Source: an uncultured Saprospiraceae bacterium
GTDB lineage: Bacteria > Bacteroidota > Bacteroidia > Chitinophagales > Saprospiraceae
Length of the DNA stretch: 57,236 nucleotides
Direction of reading: 5' to 3'
NCBI GenBank assembly: GCA_938018185.1
Contig: CALIIW010000132.1
Span: forward strand, 1-57,236
Shown here: one piece after another, positions 42,793 through 52,183 of the stretch
Position numbering within the stretch: position 1 is the stretch's first letter
Layout of the letters: each line of letters opens with the position of its first letter
Program-made: the position numbers and the translations under genes
Notes under the pieces: model-generated
What the model saw: the letters and a program-made list of their open reading frames with translations, nothing else
What the model was told of the DNA's origin: nothing
The model's database searches: none

Positions 42793-43728
42793 ATGACTAA
42801 AGACGCACTTCTTGAAACAGCAAAACGCATTGCTCCTTTCATACATAGAACCCCAGTTCTTAGCTCTACACAGATCAATAAAATTGCAAAGACGAATATC
42901 TTTTTCAAATGTGAGAATTTTCAAAAAATGGGTGCATTCAAAATGCGGGGTGCAGCAAATGCTATTATGAATTTATCCGCGCAACAAAAACAAAACGGTG
43001 TGGTAACACACTCCTCCGGAAATTTTGCCCAGGCCGTTTCTCTATCAGCGCAAATGAGCGGCATCAAAGCATACATAGTCATGCCATCAACTGCACCATT
43101 GGTAAAGCAGGAAGCAGTGCTCGGTTATGGAGGCGAGATCACTATTTGTCCTCCTACCATAGAGGAAAGAGAATTGGCAGCTAACAAAATTGTCTCAGAG
43201 ACAGGAGCGACTTTCTTGCATCCTTCCAATGATCTAGATGTCATTCTCGGCAATGCTACTTCTTCGATGGAGCTTCTTGAAGAGCAGAACGATCTTGATT
43301 ATGTTTTAACTCCAGTAGGTGGAGGTGGCCTTGTCGCAGGAACTGCCTTAGCAGTACAACATTTTGGAAACGGATGCAAAACAATTGGTGGAGAACCCTT
43401 TGAAGTAGATGACGCCTTTCGATCTCTTGAAAGTGGCAAGATTGAATTTAATGAAACCACAGATACCATTGCAGATGGTTTGAGAACAAATCTTGGAGAC
43501 ATAAACTTTCCTATCATTCAAAAACATGTGGAGCAGATCATACGAGTGACTGAATATGAAATAATTGCTGCCATGCGTTTAATATGGGAAAGACTTAAGA
43601 TCATTGTTGAACCTTCTTGCGCGGTCCCATTTGCCGCAGTGCTTAAAGAGACTGCAAAATTTCAAGACAAGAAAATAGGCATCATCATATCAGGTGGAAA
43701 TGTCGACCTCGGAAAATTACCTTTTTAA
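42793..43728 (+). CDS. PLP-dependent serine/threonine dehydratase or serine racemase-like enzyme
   Basis: Start set at ATG 42793 (MTKDALLETAKRIAPFIHRT); the frame runs back to 42571 through the previous gene, but the family begins here. The 311 aa protein is a fold-type II PLP enzyme: the cofactor Lys in GAFKMRGAANAI, the phosphate-binding loop VGGGGLVAGTAL, SSGNFAQAVSLSAQ, and the terminal IISGGNVDLGKL. There is no C-terminal ACT domain, so it is not the feedback-inhibited biosynthetic IlvA. Catabolic threonine dehydratase or serine racemase are the likely activities. The rRNA methyltransferase gene follows after 17 bases. Confidence 0.9.
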   Translation: MTKDALLETAKRIAPFIHRTPVLSSTQINKIAKTNIFFKCENFQKMGAFKMRGAANAIMNLSAQQKQNGVVTHSSGNFAQAVSLSAQMSGIKAYIVMPSTAPLVKQEAVLGYGGEITICPPTIEERELAANKIVSETGATFLHPSNDLDVILGNATSSMELLEEQNDLDYVLTPVGGGGLVAGTALAVQHFGNGCKTIGGEPFEVDDAFRSLESGKIEFNETTDTIADGLRTNLGDINFPIIQKHVEQIIRVTEYEIIAAMRLIWERLKIIVEPSCAVPFAAVLKETAKFQDKKIGIIISGGNVDLGKLPF

Positions 43729-43745
43729 TCTTTTAAGAACTGCCA

Positions 43746-44966
43746 TTGCTAAACATAGAATTACCTGATATCAAACCGGAAGTCATTGCGATTAAGCTTA
43801 AGAAGGCAGCTGAAGTAAAAATAAAAAAAGGCCATCCTTGGGTTTTTGATGAGAGTATTGTCAAACAAAATAAAAAAGGAAAAAGTGGAGACATCGCTGT
43901 CATCTTCGATCAAAGAAATAATAAATTTTGTGCTCTAGGCCTATACGACGCCTCTTCTCCAATCAGAATTAAAATTCTACATTTTCATACTCAAGTAAAA
44001 CTGAACGCACATTGGTTTGAACAAACCATTCAAAATGCCATCGACAAACGAAAACCTTTATTGAATGAGGGAACAAATAGTGCCCGACTCATCTATGGTG
44101 AAAACGATCATCTCCCAGGCTTTATAGCTGATCAGTACGCGGATGTCTTGGTTGTGAAATTATACTCTGAAATCTGGCTCCCTTATTTAAAAACCATTCT
44201 CCCAATCTTGCAAAAGATCACCAGCACAAAAACCATGGTTTTAAGGATGAGCAGACTTTTGCAAAACAAAAAGAGGGAACATGGCCTTGAAGACGGGCTG
44301 ATTCTTTTTGGAAGCTTAGAAGACGAAGAAGTTGTTTTCAAAGAATATGGTATTTCTTTTTACGCCAATGTAGTCAGAGGGCATAAGACTGGGTTTTTCT
44401 TAGATCATCGTCACAACAGAAAAACGGTAGGCGAACTTGCAAAAGGGAAAAGAGTCCTTGATGTTTTTTCATATGCGGGAGGGTTTTCAATTCATGCTTT
44501 AGCGGGCATTGCAAAATCTGTACACAGCATAGATATTAGTCAGAAAGCCAACGATATGGCTGTTAAAAACAAAACCCTTAATAAGCTTGAAGGGCAGCAT
44601 ACTGTACTAACTGGAGATGCTTTTGTACTGATGGAAAAATTAGCTAGAGAAAAAACATTGTTTGATCTTATCATAATAGATCCCCCATCTTTTGCCAAAC
44701 AAAAATCTGAGGTAGAGTTGGCTTTAAAACAATACAAGCGATTGGCAGTAGCAGGATTAAAATTATTGGATAAGAATGGGATATTGGTATTGGCTTCTTG
44801 TTCTTCTAGGGTTTCGAGTGAGATTTTTTTTCAACAGGTTGAGCAGGTTTTAGATGCTTCAGGACGCTCTTATTCTTGTATGGATAAAACATACCATGAC
44901 ATTGATCATCCGATTGAGTTTGAAGAGGCTGGGTATTTGAAATGTGGGTATTATAAATTTACCTAA
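43746..44966 (+). CDS. Class I SAM-dependent rRNA methyltransferase, RlmI-like
   Basis: A 406 aa cytosine-C5-type RNA methyltransferase with an N-terminal PUA domain (KIKKGHPWVFDESIVKQNKK), an EEHEE-like middle domain (GENDHLPGFIADQYADVLVV) and a Rossmann methyltransferase domain (VLDVFSYAGGFSIHALAGIA; IIDPPSFAKQKSEVE). RlmI modifies C1962 of 23S rRNA in E. coli (family knowledge). The catalytic Cys is in VLASCSSRVS. It starts with TTG, 17 bases after the dehydratase gene, and converges on the DUF3137 gene with only 20 bases between. Confidence 0.9.
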   Translation: MLNIELPDIKPEVIAIKLKKAAEVKIKKGHPWVFDESIVKQNKKGKSGDIAVIFDQRNNKFCALGLYDASSPIRIKILHFHTQVKLNAHWFEQTIQNAIDKRKPLLNEGTNSARLIYGENDHLPGFIADQYADVLVVKLYSEIWLPYLKTILPILQKITSTKTMVLRMSRLLQNKKREHGLEDGLILFGSLEDEEVVFKEYGISFYANVVRGHKTGFFLDHRHNRKTVGELAKGKRVLDVFSYAGGFSIHALAGIAKSVHSIDISQKANDMAVKNKTLNKLEGQHTVLTGDAFVLMEKLAREKTLFDLIIIDPPSFAKQKSEVELALKQYKRLAVAGLKLLDKNGILVLASCSSRVSSEIFFQQVEQVLDASGRSYSCMDKTYHDIDHPIEFEEAGYLKCGYYKFT

Positions 44967-44986
44967 GAATACAAGCTTATATGCCC

Positions 44987-45964
44987 TTAAATGTTTCCCT
45001 CATCTTTCCTTATATGTTTCACCTTTTTAGGCATCTTAGACCAAATCCTTGTATTCAAATTCAACTCATCAATAGTACCTAACATTTCTTTCAGATCTTT
45101 GAGATGGCCATGTATGAAACTTCGCTCCGCTACAGGTTCATGCATGTTGTGTTCAAAAAAATCCACATCAGTTTCTAAGGCTATGTACACGTTAGTTCCT
45201 CTAAAGGATATGGAAACATTATTACCATATTTTTTTTGCAGTTCCAAAATACGTTCCATCATAGATGGACTTAAAATATATCTAGCATCCTGATCTGAGG
45301 TGGAAAAAACACGGAAAGATCTTTCAAATTCGGCATTTTCCATTTGAATCAAATCTGCTCCTTGATGCTTTTTCTTATGTAAGCCCAATGCTTGCCAAGA
45401 GGTCTCTGGGAGTATATATGTTTCACTGTGAAAATACTTGTGAAAGTCCGCTACCATAAATATTCCTTGAAAAATAGTATGCTTCGTTTTTCCGTTTTTG
45501 CTTTTTACCTCATACATGGTATGCAACTCTGAAAGTCTAAAATCAGTGGAATTCAATCTGCCAGAGATATAATCTTCTCCGTTATAAATATCTGGATTTT
45601 TTCTAAACAACTTAGATTGAAAATACTCTGATTTCTTAATATGGTGTCCAGGTGTATAATTTAAATTGGGATTAAATTCTTTGATGATCGTTGCAATTAT
45701 TTTGCGCTTAAATTGCTCTTTAAATACATCAAAGCCTTGCTTTGCGGCATACCAAATACCAAATGCGGCCAAGACGCCTAATACTAGTAAAATGACAAAT
45801 GATTTTGGGCCAAAAAGTACACCTAAAAGTGGTAGTGAAATGAATACAGACAAGAATCCGTAGGTTTGGATTTTGCGACTCCTGGCATTCAAGCGAATCC
45901 GCTCTTCTTCCAAGGCAGGGATATGAGCTTCAATTTTCTGTATAATTTTTTCAATGGTTTCCAT
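44987..45964 (-). CDS. DUF3137 membrane protein
   Basis: A 325 aa protein with an N-terminal helix (about 1-30), a pair of membrane segments (about 33-73; TYGFLSVFISLPLLGVLFG and SFVILLVLGVLAAFGIWYAA) and a large soluble DUF3137 domain (NGEDYISGRLNSTDFRLSEL; IFQGIFMVADFHKYFHSETY). Function is unknown. It follows a lemA gene by 13 bases on the same strand; LemA and DUF3137 genes are recurrent neighbours in Bacteroidota, so the products probably form one membrane complex (inference). Confidence 0.88.
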   Translation of the reverse strand: METIEKIIQKIEAHIPALEEERIRLNARSRKIQTYGFLSVFISLPLLGVLFGPKSFVILLVLGVLAAFGIWYAAKQGFDVFKEQFKRKIIATIIKEFNPNLNYTPGHHIKKSEYFQSKLFRKNPDIYNGEDYISGRLNSTDFRLSELHTMYEVKSKNGKTKHTIFQGIFMVADFHKYFHSETYILPETSWQALGLHKKKHQGADLIQMENAEFERSFRVFSTSDQDARYILSPSMMERILELQKKYGNNVSISFRGTNVYIALETDVDFFEHNMHEPVAERSFIHGHLKDLKEMLGTIDELNLNTRIWSKMPKKVKHIRKDEGNI

Positions 45965-45977
45965 CTAAGTTGATTGA

Positions 45978-46562
45978 CTATGAATTAAGTTCCTCTTCAT
46001 CTCTATCAAGAAGTTCAAGAGCTTTTCTTTTTTCTAACTCTTTAAGCACCAATGTTTCTTCTGCCCCATTCATATAATCTGTAGCCCCTAAATTCATACT
46101 ATTTGCAATCATATTAGATGGAAATACTTCAATGGCAACATTGTATTCCTTTACAGCAGCATTGTAGGACCTGCGTGAGGCCGAAAGTTGTTCTTCGTGT
46201 TCATTCAAACTAGCCAAAGCAAAAGCAAAATTTTGATTATCTGAAGGGATTTGGCTAAGCTTATGCTTAAGCATAGAAAGTATTGCTTCCTGCTTTTTCG
46301 AATTAGCCATTTTTTCTTTCCTGCTTGCACTAATATGACTCAATGAAGTTTTTAGATCAATTAGCGTTTTATCTGTTTTATCAAAATGCGATTCTATCAT
46401 TTTGATTAAACCTGGAATGGCAGAGCTGCGTTTCTCCAATCTATCTTCAAGGTTCTGATAAGCTTGTTCTACACGGTTAAATTTTGTTATCAAGCTATTT
46501 CTTACAGAGAAATAATAGATGGCAACAATTATTAATACGGGTACTATTAAGGCAATATTCAT
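45978..46562 (-). CDS. LemA-family protein
   Basis: A 194 aa protein with an N-terminal membrane helix (MNIALIVPVLIIVAIYYFSV) followed by the long helical bundle of LemA: FNRVEQAYQNLEDRLEKRSS, IPGLIKMIESHFDKTDKTL, and RRSYNAAVKEYNVAIEVFPS near the end. NSLITKFNRVEQAYQNLE is the family signature. The role of LemA proteins is unclear. It begins an operon with the DUF3137 gene. The DNA upstream holds competing hairpins. Confidence 0.9.
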   Translation of the reverse strand: MNIALIVPVLIIVAIYYFSVRNSLITKFNRVEQAYQNLEDRLEKRSSAIPGLIKMIESHFDKTDKTLIDLKTSLSHISASRKEKMANSKKQEAILSMLKHKLSQIPSDNQNFAFALASLNEHEEQLSASRRSYNAAVKEYNVAIEVFPSNMIANSMNLGATDYMNGAEETLVLKELEKRKALELLDRDEEELNS

Positions 46563-46588
46563 CTAATATGCAGATTTATTGTTTGCAC

Positions 46589-46628
46589 AAGGCTTCTTAC
46601 TAAGCCTAAATTAAAGGAATTTAGGCTT
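46589..46628. promoter_or_regulatory. Three-arm alternative hairpins between divergent genes
   Basis: AAGCCTAAATT (46602-46612) and AATTTAGGCTT (46618-46628) form a perfect 11-bp stem with a 5-nt loop. AGGCTT (46590-46595) can instead pair with AAGCCT (46602-46607). The two pairings are mutually exclusive, as in attenuators. The element is in the likely lemA leader. Confidence 0.4.
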
Positions 46629-46675
46629 AAAAGACCTATTATTTCGACAATTCGTTTTTTCAACGGGTTTAAACT

Positions 46676-46705
46676 TTGCCTTGAGGCCACAATTTATTAC
46701 ATTTG
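46676..46705 (+). promoter_or_regulatory. Promoter of the small membrane protein gene
   Basis: TTG (46676-46678), a 19-bp spacer and TACATTTG (46698-46705) match the Bacteroidota consensus exactly. The leader of about 80 nt contains TGGCTTTT (46712-46719), which can pair with AAAAGCCA (46743-46750). Confidence 0.55.
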
Positions 46706-46793
46706 TTAAAATGGCTTTTGAAGCTATTTTGAAGTTTACATAAAAAGCCAATACAAAACTTTCCATTTTTCACTTTTAAACTATTATTGCTTT

Positions 46794-47045
46794 ATGGATG
46801 ACGTATTGAAATCAACATTGAACCACCTAAAATCCAGAGAAAAACTAGCTGGAACTTTAATGATCATTCCTTATATAATTCTAATTGCTAGTCTTGTATT
46901 TTTGGTATTATGGTTTGTAAGAAGAACTGGATCATTATGGTTGCCACTTGCAACCTTGTGTGTAGGTTTATTTTACTGGTTCTTTTTTACTTACTTGAAA
47001 GGGTATTATAAAAACAGAATAAGTAGCATGACAGCTACAAACTAA
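46794..47045 (+). CDS. Small two-helix membrane protein, 83 aa
   Basis: Not recognised. It has two predicted membrane helices, about 21-43 (TLMIIPYIILIASLVFLVLW) and 48-68 (LWLPLATLCVGLFYWFFFTY), joined by a short basic turn (VRRTGS). The N-terminus (MDDVLKSTLNHLKSREK) is cytoplasmic and amphipathic. It has its own exact promoter match and a strong terminator, so it is an independent transcript. Composition and regulatory signals make a real gene likely despite its size. Confidence 0.7.
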   Translation: MDDVLKSTLNHLKSREKLAGTLMIIPYIILIASLVFLVLWFVRRTGSLWLPLATLCVGLFYWFFFTYLKGYYKNRISSMTATN

Positions 47046-47062
47046 AACTTGTCTAAGCCAAG

Positions 47063-47100
47063 AAAAAAGCCGGGATTCTATTAAGAATACCGGCTTTTTT
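47063..47100 (+). terminator. Terminator after the small membrane protein gene
   Basis: AAAAAAGCCGG (47063-47073) pairs with CCGGCTTTTTT (47090-47100); GATTCT and AGAATA extend the stem inward. The 3' arm ends in six T. The A-tract on the other side also makes it usable from the minus strand. Confidence 0.85.
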
Positions 47101-47169
47101 ATTTCTATAAATGAATTTTATTTAGCTTTATTTTTTGAGCAAATAAACGCATAATCAAATAACTATTTT

Positions 47170-48453
47170 TTAAAGATATTGATCCATACTACCTGCAAGA
47201 ATAGTATTCAATGCCCCAATAGATAGGTTCCTCGATTGCGATAAAGTAAATCCTTTATTCATATAAAAGTCTTCCAACAAGATTTGAGACTTGAAATAAG
47301 TAACTTTAAATGCATTGACCATCTCTAAATAAACCGCATCTTTCTGCTCCCAAGTCAATAGACTTTTTCTTAACTGGTAATCCCAGCTTTCTAATTTTTG
47401 AACATCTTCAACAGACAGAACTGACGGTTTTTTATGAAACCATATCAATTGCTTTAATTGAGCTTCATCATACACTATTTCCTCTGCGCTCATATCCATA
47501 GCAATCGTCTGCAAAAGTTTGACATCTTCCCAATCAAGGTAAAAACCATTTATCTTAGCTGAGTTTGCGTCAACTACTGCCTTATAATTTTTTAATTTAA
47601 AGTTTTTAGACAACTGCTCCTTATAAGCACGTTCCGTTTCTGCAGTATAAACGCCATCAGATTCAAATCCAAAAGATTTTAATTTGGTCAAAACTTTTTG
47701 CAGTAATTGAACAGATTGTCTTTTAATCTCACCATCAATATTTGGTGGATCTGATCTTGGAATCAATCTAGCTGCTGGAGGTGCTTCTTCTACCGGTACA
47801 TTAAAACTTCTTGACGTCCCTTTAGAAATTAATACGTCTGACTTGGCAGTTGGAGCAGACATCACCATTGCTTCTGGTTCATTCAAATCCAAAACACCCA
47901 TGTCAAAATCTGATACCTCATGCAATTTTACACTATTCACATTGACAACATAAGCTTTTCCGTAACCCAATTTTTGTAGGTCTTCTGTTCTTGCATTGGC
48001 TTTGGCCATATCTGCATAAACACCTGTTATCAATCTAATTGATTTGTCTTCGGTGATTGTATATAATTTTCCAGCTGACAAATACATTGTCCAATCAATT
48101 TCTTGCCCAATTGGCAATAAATCTATTTGAACCACATTTACATGCTTGCCTTGGCTAGCTTGTTTTTGGACAACGTGGGCATTAAGGTAATTCATCTTTT
48201 TAACCTGATCAACTACAGATTGAGATTCTAAAATATTACCATAGCCACCTATAAATACGGTGTATTGATCATTTCCATTAGGCGATCCATAGACATGGCC
48301 TATTTTTGAAAGATCTGAGAAATTTTCAATTAAAGGATCTGCATAATCTCCCAAACTAATGGTAAAATATGTATCATTCGAATTTTGTGCATTAAGCATG
48401 CTCGCAATAGAAAGGCATATTATAAAGCCTACTAATCTGCTAAAGTTTTTCAT
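47170..48453 (-). CDS. Secreted protein with SPOR-like repeats, 427 aa
   Basis: Start set at ATG 48453 (MKNFSRLVGFIICLSIASML), which gives a clean signal peptide ending LNAQ; the frame opens nine codons earlier. The N-terminal half has two or three repeats resembling SPOR domains (YTVFIGGYGNILESQSVVDQ; IRLITGVYADMAKANARTED; LQKLGYGKAYVVNV). After a Pro-rich linker (about 215-245) comes a peptidoglycan-binding-like helix set (LKSFGFESDGVYTAETERAY). SPOR domains bind denuded glycan strands, so a cell-wall role is plausible. No enzymatic motif is visible. Confidence 0.7.
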   Translation of the reverse strand: MKNFSRLVGFIICLSIASMLNAQNSNDTYFTISLGDYADPLIENFSDLSKIGHVYGSPNGNDQYTVFIGGYGNILESQSVVDQVKKMNYLNAHVVQKQASQGKHVNVVQIDLLPIGQEIDWTMYLSAGKLYTITEDKSIRLITGVYADMAKANARTEDLQKLGYGKAYVVNVNSVKLHEVSDFDMGVLDLNEPEAMVMSAPTAKSDVLISKGTSRSFNVPVEEAPPAARLIPRSDPPNIDGEIKRQSVQLLQKVLTKLKSFGFESDGVYTAETERAYKEQLSKNFKLKNYKAVVDANSAKINGFYLDWEDVKLLQTIAMDMSAEEIVYDEAQLKQLIWFHKKPSVLSVEDVQKLESWDYQLRKSLLTWEQKDAVYLEMVNAFKVTYFKSQILLEDFYMNKGFTLSQSRNLSIGALNTILAGSMDQYL

Positions 48454-48647
48454 GGTGTTGTATTTTATTAAAAGCTTCAACGAAATAACTTCTATCCATT
48501 AATATATCAATTTCCAATATATTAAGAATATATACCATATTTTAACATTCATAGTAAATGAATGTTTCAAAAAAAAACTTAAATGATCTTAAAATGACAT
48601 GGAAAACATACCTTTATTAGCTTATAATCAATAAACATTAGGTGTAG

Positions 48648-49163
48648 ATGAAGAAAATCATTGCTGAAATAAAAGCAAAATGCTCAGATCCGGATAAAAT
48701 AAAAGATATTTTATTATCAAATGCAGCTACTTTTAAAGGAATTGATCATCAAATCGATACTTACTTCAAGGTCAATAATGGCCGTTTGAAACTTAGAGAA
48801 GGTCAAATTGAAAATACTTTGATCCATTATCAAAGAGAAAACATTGCTGGGCCAAAAAAATCAGAAGTGCTTTTATACAAGCCTGGGCTAAATGCTTCCT
48901 TAAAAGAAGTGCTTATCGCAGCAAATGAGATCCTTGTAATTGTGGACAAAAAAAGAGGCATTTACTTTATAGATAATGTCAAATTTCATATTGATCAAGT
49001 CCAACAACTTGGCAGCTTTATTGAAATCGAAGCCATCGGTGAATCAGATTATCAAAGCTTGTGGACTCAATGCGAGCACTACATCAATTTGTTTGGTATC
49101 CAGGAGGAAGACCTTATTGATTGTTCTTATTCTGATCTATTAATGTCTGTACAAAATGCCTAA
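48648..49163 (+). CDS. CYTH-domain protein (class IV adenylate cyclase / triphosphatase type)
   Basis: A 171 aa tunnel-fold protein. The family signature is present: the acidic-basic start AEIKAKCSDPDKIKDIL and HQIDTYFKVNNGRLKLREG. The later ERKDLGEYLEIE-like strand reads LGSFIEIEAIGE. CYTH enzymes use Mg or Mn to act on triphosphates (ATP to cAMP, thiamine triphosphate or polyphosphate). Which applies here cannot be told; the second strand of charged residues is partly diverged. The stop overlaps the GHMP kinase start by eight bases, indicating translational coupling. Confidence 0.82.
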   Translation: MKKIIAEIKAKCSDPDKIKDILLSNAATFKGIDHQIDTYFKVNNGRLKLREGQIENTLIHYQRENIAGPKKSEVLLYKPGLNASLKEVLIAANEILVIVDKKRGIYFIDNVKFHIDQVQQLGSFIEIEAIGESDYQSLWTQCEHYINLFGIQEEDLIDCSYSDLLMSVQNA

Positions 49164-50031
49164 AGTATTTCCATCTAAAATATTATTATTTGGTGAGTAT
49201 ACTATCTTAAATGGCTCTTCTGCATTGGCAGTTCCTTTACAGCAATTTTTTGGCAAATGGATTCCAAAAGATGGTCCTGAAATTAATAGGAAAGCACTTA
49301 TTGCCTTTGCTAACTTTCTTTTAGCAAAGGAATTTAAATTTCTAGACACCAACAAACTAATTTATGATCTAAATAATGGTTTGAATTTTGAGTCTAACAT
49401 TCCAATAGGTTATGGCATGGGTAGCTCTGGCTCTGTCTCTGCAGCTATTTATTCTAGCTATAAAATAGAAACTCAAAATGACCAAAGCCTTTCCATATAC
49501 AGAGATGAATTAAGCCAAATGGAAAACTTCTTTCATGGCAACAGTTCGGGACTAGACCCTCTTGTCAGCTATTTAAACAAAGCCATTCTAAAAACACCTG
49601 ACAACCAGTTTAAAAAAGTAGATGAATTAAAAGGAATTGACGGCATTGATATTTTTTTGCTTGACACAAAACAATCACGTTCAACAGCACCATTGGTAAA
49701 AAAATACAAAGCCTCTTTAGAAGATAAGAATTTCAAATCTTTACTTGAATCCAATTACATCTATCAGGTAGAATTAAGCATTAAAGCTTTCATTAATGCG
49801 GATAAGGATTCTTTTTTCGAAAGCTTAGACCAAATAAGTGATTTTCAATATCATCACTTCAAAGACATGATTCTAGAAAAGAACGGGAAAGCTTGGACAG
49901 AAGCACTTGATACGGACTTTTGCAGATTAAAACTTTGTGGTGCAGGCGGTGGGGGTTATATCTTGGGGTTTTCGAAGAACAATGAGAAGACGAAAGAATT
50001 ATTGGGGGAGGTGAGGTTTGTTGAAATATAA
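49156..50031 (+). CDS. GHMP-family kinase, mevalonate-kinase-like
   Basis: A 291 aa GHMP small-molecule kinase. The N-terminal substrate motif is FPSKILLFGEYTILNGSSAL, the glycine-rich phosphate loop IPIGYGMGSSGSVSAAIYSS (about 88-107), and the C-terminal Gly-rich motif KLCGAGGGGYILGF (about 257-270). FHGNSSGLDPLVSYL matches the mevalonate kinase pattern of a GxDP motif. Mevalonate kinase is the best guess, but other GHMP substrates are possible. It is translated from within the end of the CYTH gene. Confidence 0.8.
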   Translation: MPKVFPSKILLFGEYTILNGSSALAVPLQQFFGKWIPKDGPEINRKALIAFANFLLAKEFKFLDTNKLIYDLNNGLNFESNIPIGYGMGSSGSVSAAIYSSYKIETQNDQSLSIYRDELSQMENFFHGNSSGLDPLVSYLNKAILKTPDNQFKKVDELKGIDGIDIFLLDTKQSRSTAPLVKKYKASLEDKNFKSLLESNYIYQVELSIKAFINADKDSFFESLDQISDFQYHHFKDMILEKNGKAWTEALDTDFCRLKLCGAGGGGYILGFSKNNEKTKELLGEVRFVEI

Positions 50032-50070
50032 AATTGCTACGATTCTTACCAATAAAAATAGAAATCAATA

Positions 50071-52173
50071 TCAATTCAAAACATTCAAAACTACTCCTTC
50101 ACCAAATTCTGATCGTGTACCAGATTTAGATATCGCAACAATTCTATATTGATATTCTTTTCCATGTACAACCTTAATATCTACTGCGCTTAACTTTTTC
50201 GTTTCAAAAATTCCTTGAAGTGCTTCATCGGTACTCATACGATATACTTTATAAATATAAGCACCAGCTGTTTCATTCCATGTGAGGGAGGCTTGTTTGG
50301 ATTCTTTATTATACTTGACTTTAAGTAAAGGTACTTCTGGTTTCTTATGTATATTTTTTGATTTTAAAACTAATTTTGACCAATCTGAAAAATTTCCATC
50401 ATCATCTTTTGCTAAAAGAACATATTCATATTTAATATTGGGTTCTACCTTTTCATCAACATAGTACTTTTCACCGGAAGAAAATGAATCCAATAGAACA
50501 AATTCCTTCTGGCCTTCTTTTCTTCTTTTTAAAAAGTGCTCTTCAACATCTAGGCTACTACTATTCTCCCATGACAATTCTATACCTTCGTTTTTAATTC
50601 TATAATCTTTAAAGACTGGAGCAGTAGGAGGTATGAGATCGGGTTTTTTAAGTTTCAAGACCTCTGAAAATTCTGAGTGATTAAAATTTCGATCAACTGC
50701 CACAAGTTTGTAGTAAATATCTTCCGTAAGGTTTTTAATGTCCAAATCAAAAGTAATGGTTGTGTCTTGATATGGGCTATTGGTGTATTGCGCAAAGACA
50801 TGATCTTCTTGATGTGCATAATATAATTTATACCCAATAATGTCTCTTTCTTTTCCAAGATTCCAATTGATAGTAGCTTTTCCTTCTTGTGTTATTTCTC
50901 CTATTAACCCTTGAGGTTGTGATGGAGGTATACTGTCCTGGATAAATAAGTACACTGGTAAAGAACGAGATTCATTTCCTGCGGTATCAACTGCTGCAAC
51001 CACATAATAATGTTGTTCCATTTCATCAATGTTAAGTTCTTGAAAAGTAGTTGCGTTTGCATCTAATGTTTCAATGGCTTCAAAGTCACGGATCGAATTT
51101 GCGCTTTTTAGAATTTTTAGTTCTTTGAGCTCTCTTGTATTTTCATGTTGAGTCCACGATAAGGAAGCATTTCCATCAAGCCAATCAGCTTTTACTTTTT
51201 TTACTTTTTCTGGTGGGGTTCGATCACGTCCCATTGCTTTTATGATAGGGCTTGGAGGCGAAAGGTCACCGAAGGGAGTCCTAGCAATCATCCGATAATA
51301 ATACGGTTCATAGTTATTCTTTAAGCTGTCTGTAAACTGAAAATCGACATAATTGGTCTCCATGTTTATAGATGTACTAATAAATGGTGTTTTATTTATC
51401 TTTTCAAAATTAATCCCATCTATAGACTTTTCAATATCATAAGCTGTAAAATGCTTTTCATGAAAACTTCTATTCCATGAAAACTTTACATGTTTTTCTC
51501 CTTCATACCTCAAATCAATTTTTGGGAGTAAATCATTTTGCAAGGAATCTGGATCCACAATAATTAAGGCGCCTTCCACCGGGTAATCTTTTAAAGGCTT
51601 TGCTAAATTAACTTGATAAACATGAAGAAAATCCTTGTCCAATTTATTTTCTTCATAAGCTAGTGCTGAACCATCAGCAGCTAGCTGTGACAAATCAGCA
51701 GCCAACATATTTAAACTATATTTTTGTTGCAATTCATTCTTCCTTAACAAAGCTTCATCAAATGATAAGTTGGATCCTTCTTGCAAAGTTGAATAGATCA
51801 TGTCTCCTGCAATCATCAGCATAGAATCTTTAGGATATAATAGATGTTGGTCTTTCCAATTTGTTTCCTTCCAAACTTTTATAGTATCTGAAAAAACAAC
51901 TACATTAGTATCTATTTCAATATTCTTAGGGATCATAAACTTTTCAAGCACATAACCATCTGCAATTCCAGCAGTCCAAATTGAATAATTGTCAGGCGCC
52001 CATCTTAAATTTAATTTTTCTCCATTAAATTTATAAATCATCTTAATGCTTCCGAATTTTGACAAAGTATCTAAACTTGAACCTTGGCTGTCAGGTATTT
52101 GAATGGAATCTATTTGTGAACTTACATTGTAAGTCAAACAAATAAAAATAATTTGGACGATGTATTTTTTCAT
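50071..52173 (-). CDS. Secreted fibronectin type III repeat protein, 700 aa
   Basis: A signal peptide (MKKYIVQIIFICLTYNVSSQ) is followed by an N-terminal region (about 30-205, possibly a divergent FN3 unit) and five FN3-like repeats of about 95 residues. Repeat starts are visible as RTPPEKVKKVKADW, DSIPPSQPQGLIGE, DLIPPTAPVFKDYR and KKPEVPLLKVKYNK, with conserved Trp and Tyr (YYVVAAVDTAGNES; YEYVLLAKDDDGNF). There is no catalytic domain and no clear type IX C-terminal sorting domain. It is 10 bases downstream of the giant gene on the same strand, so the two are probably co-expressed surface or scaffold proteins. Confidence 0.8.
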   Translation of the reverse strand: MKKYIVQIIFICLTYNVSSQIDSIQIPDSQGSSLDTLSKFGSIKMIYKFNGEKLNLRWAPDNYSIWTAGIADGYVLEKFMIPKNIEIDTNVVVFSDTIKVWKETNWKDQHLLYPKDSMLMIAGDMIYSTLQEGSNLSFDEALLRKNELQQKYSLNMLAADLSQLAADGSALAYEENKLDKDFLHVYQVNLAKPLKDYPVEGALIIVDPDSLQNDLLPKIDLRYEGEKHVKFSWNRSFHEKHFTAYDIEKSIDGINFEKINKTPFISTSINMETNYVDFQFTDSLKNNYEPYYYRMIARTPFGDLSPPSPIIKAMGRDRTPPEKVKKVKADWLDGNASLSWTQHENTRELKELKILKSANSIRDFEAIETLDANATTFQELNIDEMEQHYYVVAAVDTAGNESRSLPVYLFIQDSIPPSQPQGLIGEITQEGKATINWNLGKERDIIGYKLYYAHQEDHVFAQYTNSPYQDTTITFDLDIKNLTEDIYYKLVAVDRNFNHSEFSEVLKLKKPDLIPPTAPVFKDYRIKNEGIELSWENSSSLDVEEHFLKRRKEGQKEFVLLDSFSSGEKYYVDEKVEPNIKYEYVLLAKDDDGNFSDWSKLVLKSKNIHKKPEVPLLKVKYNKESKQASLTWNETAGAYIYKVYRMSTDEALQGIFETKKLSAVDIKVVHGKEYQYRIVAISKSGTRSEFGEGVVLNVLN

Positions 52174-52183
52174 TATTAAAAAT

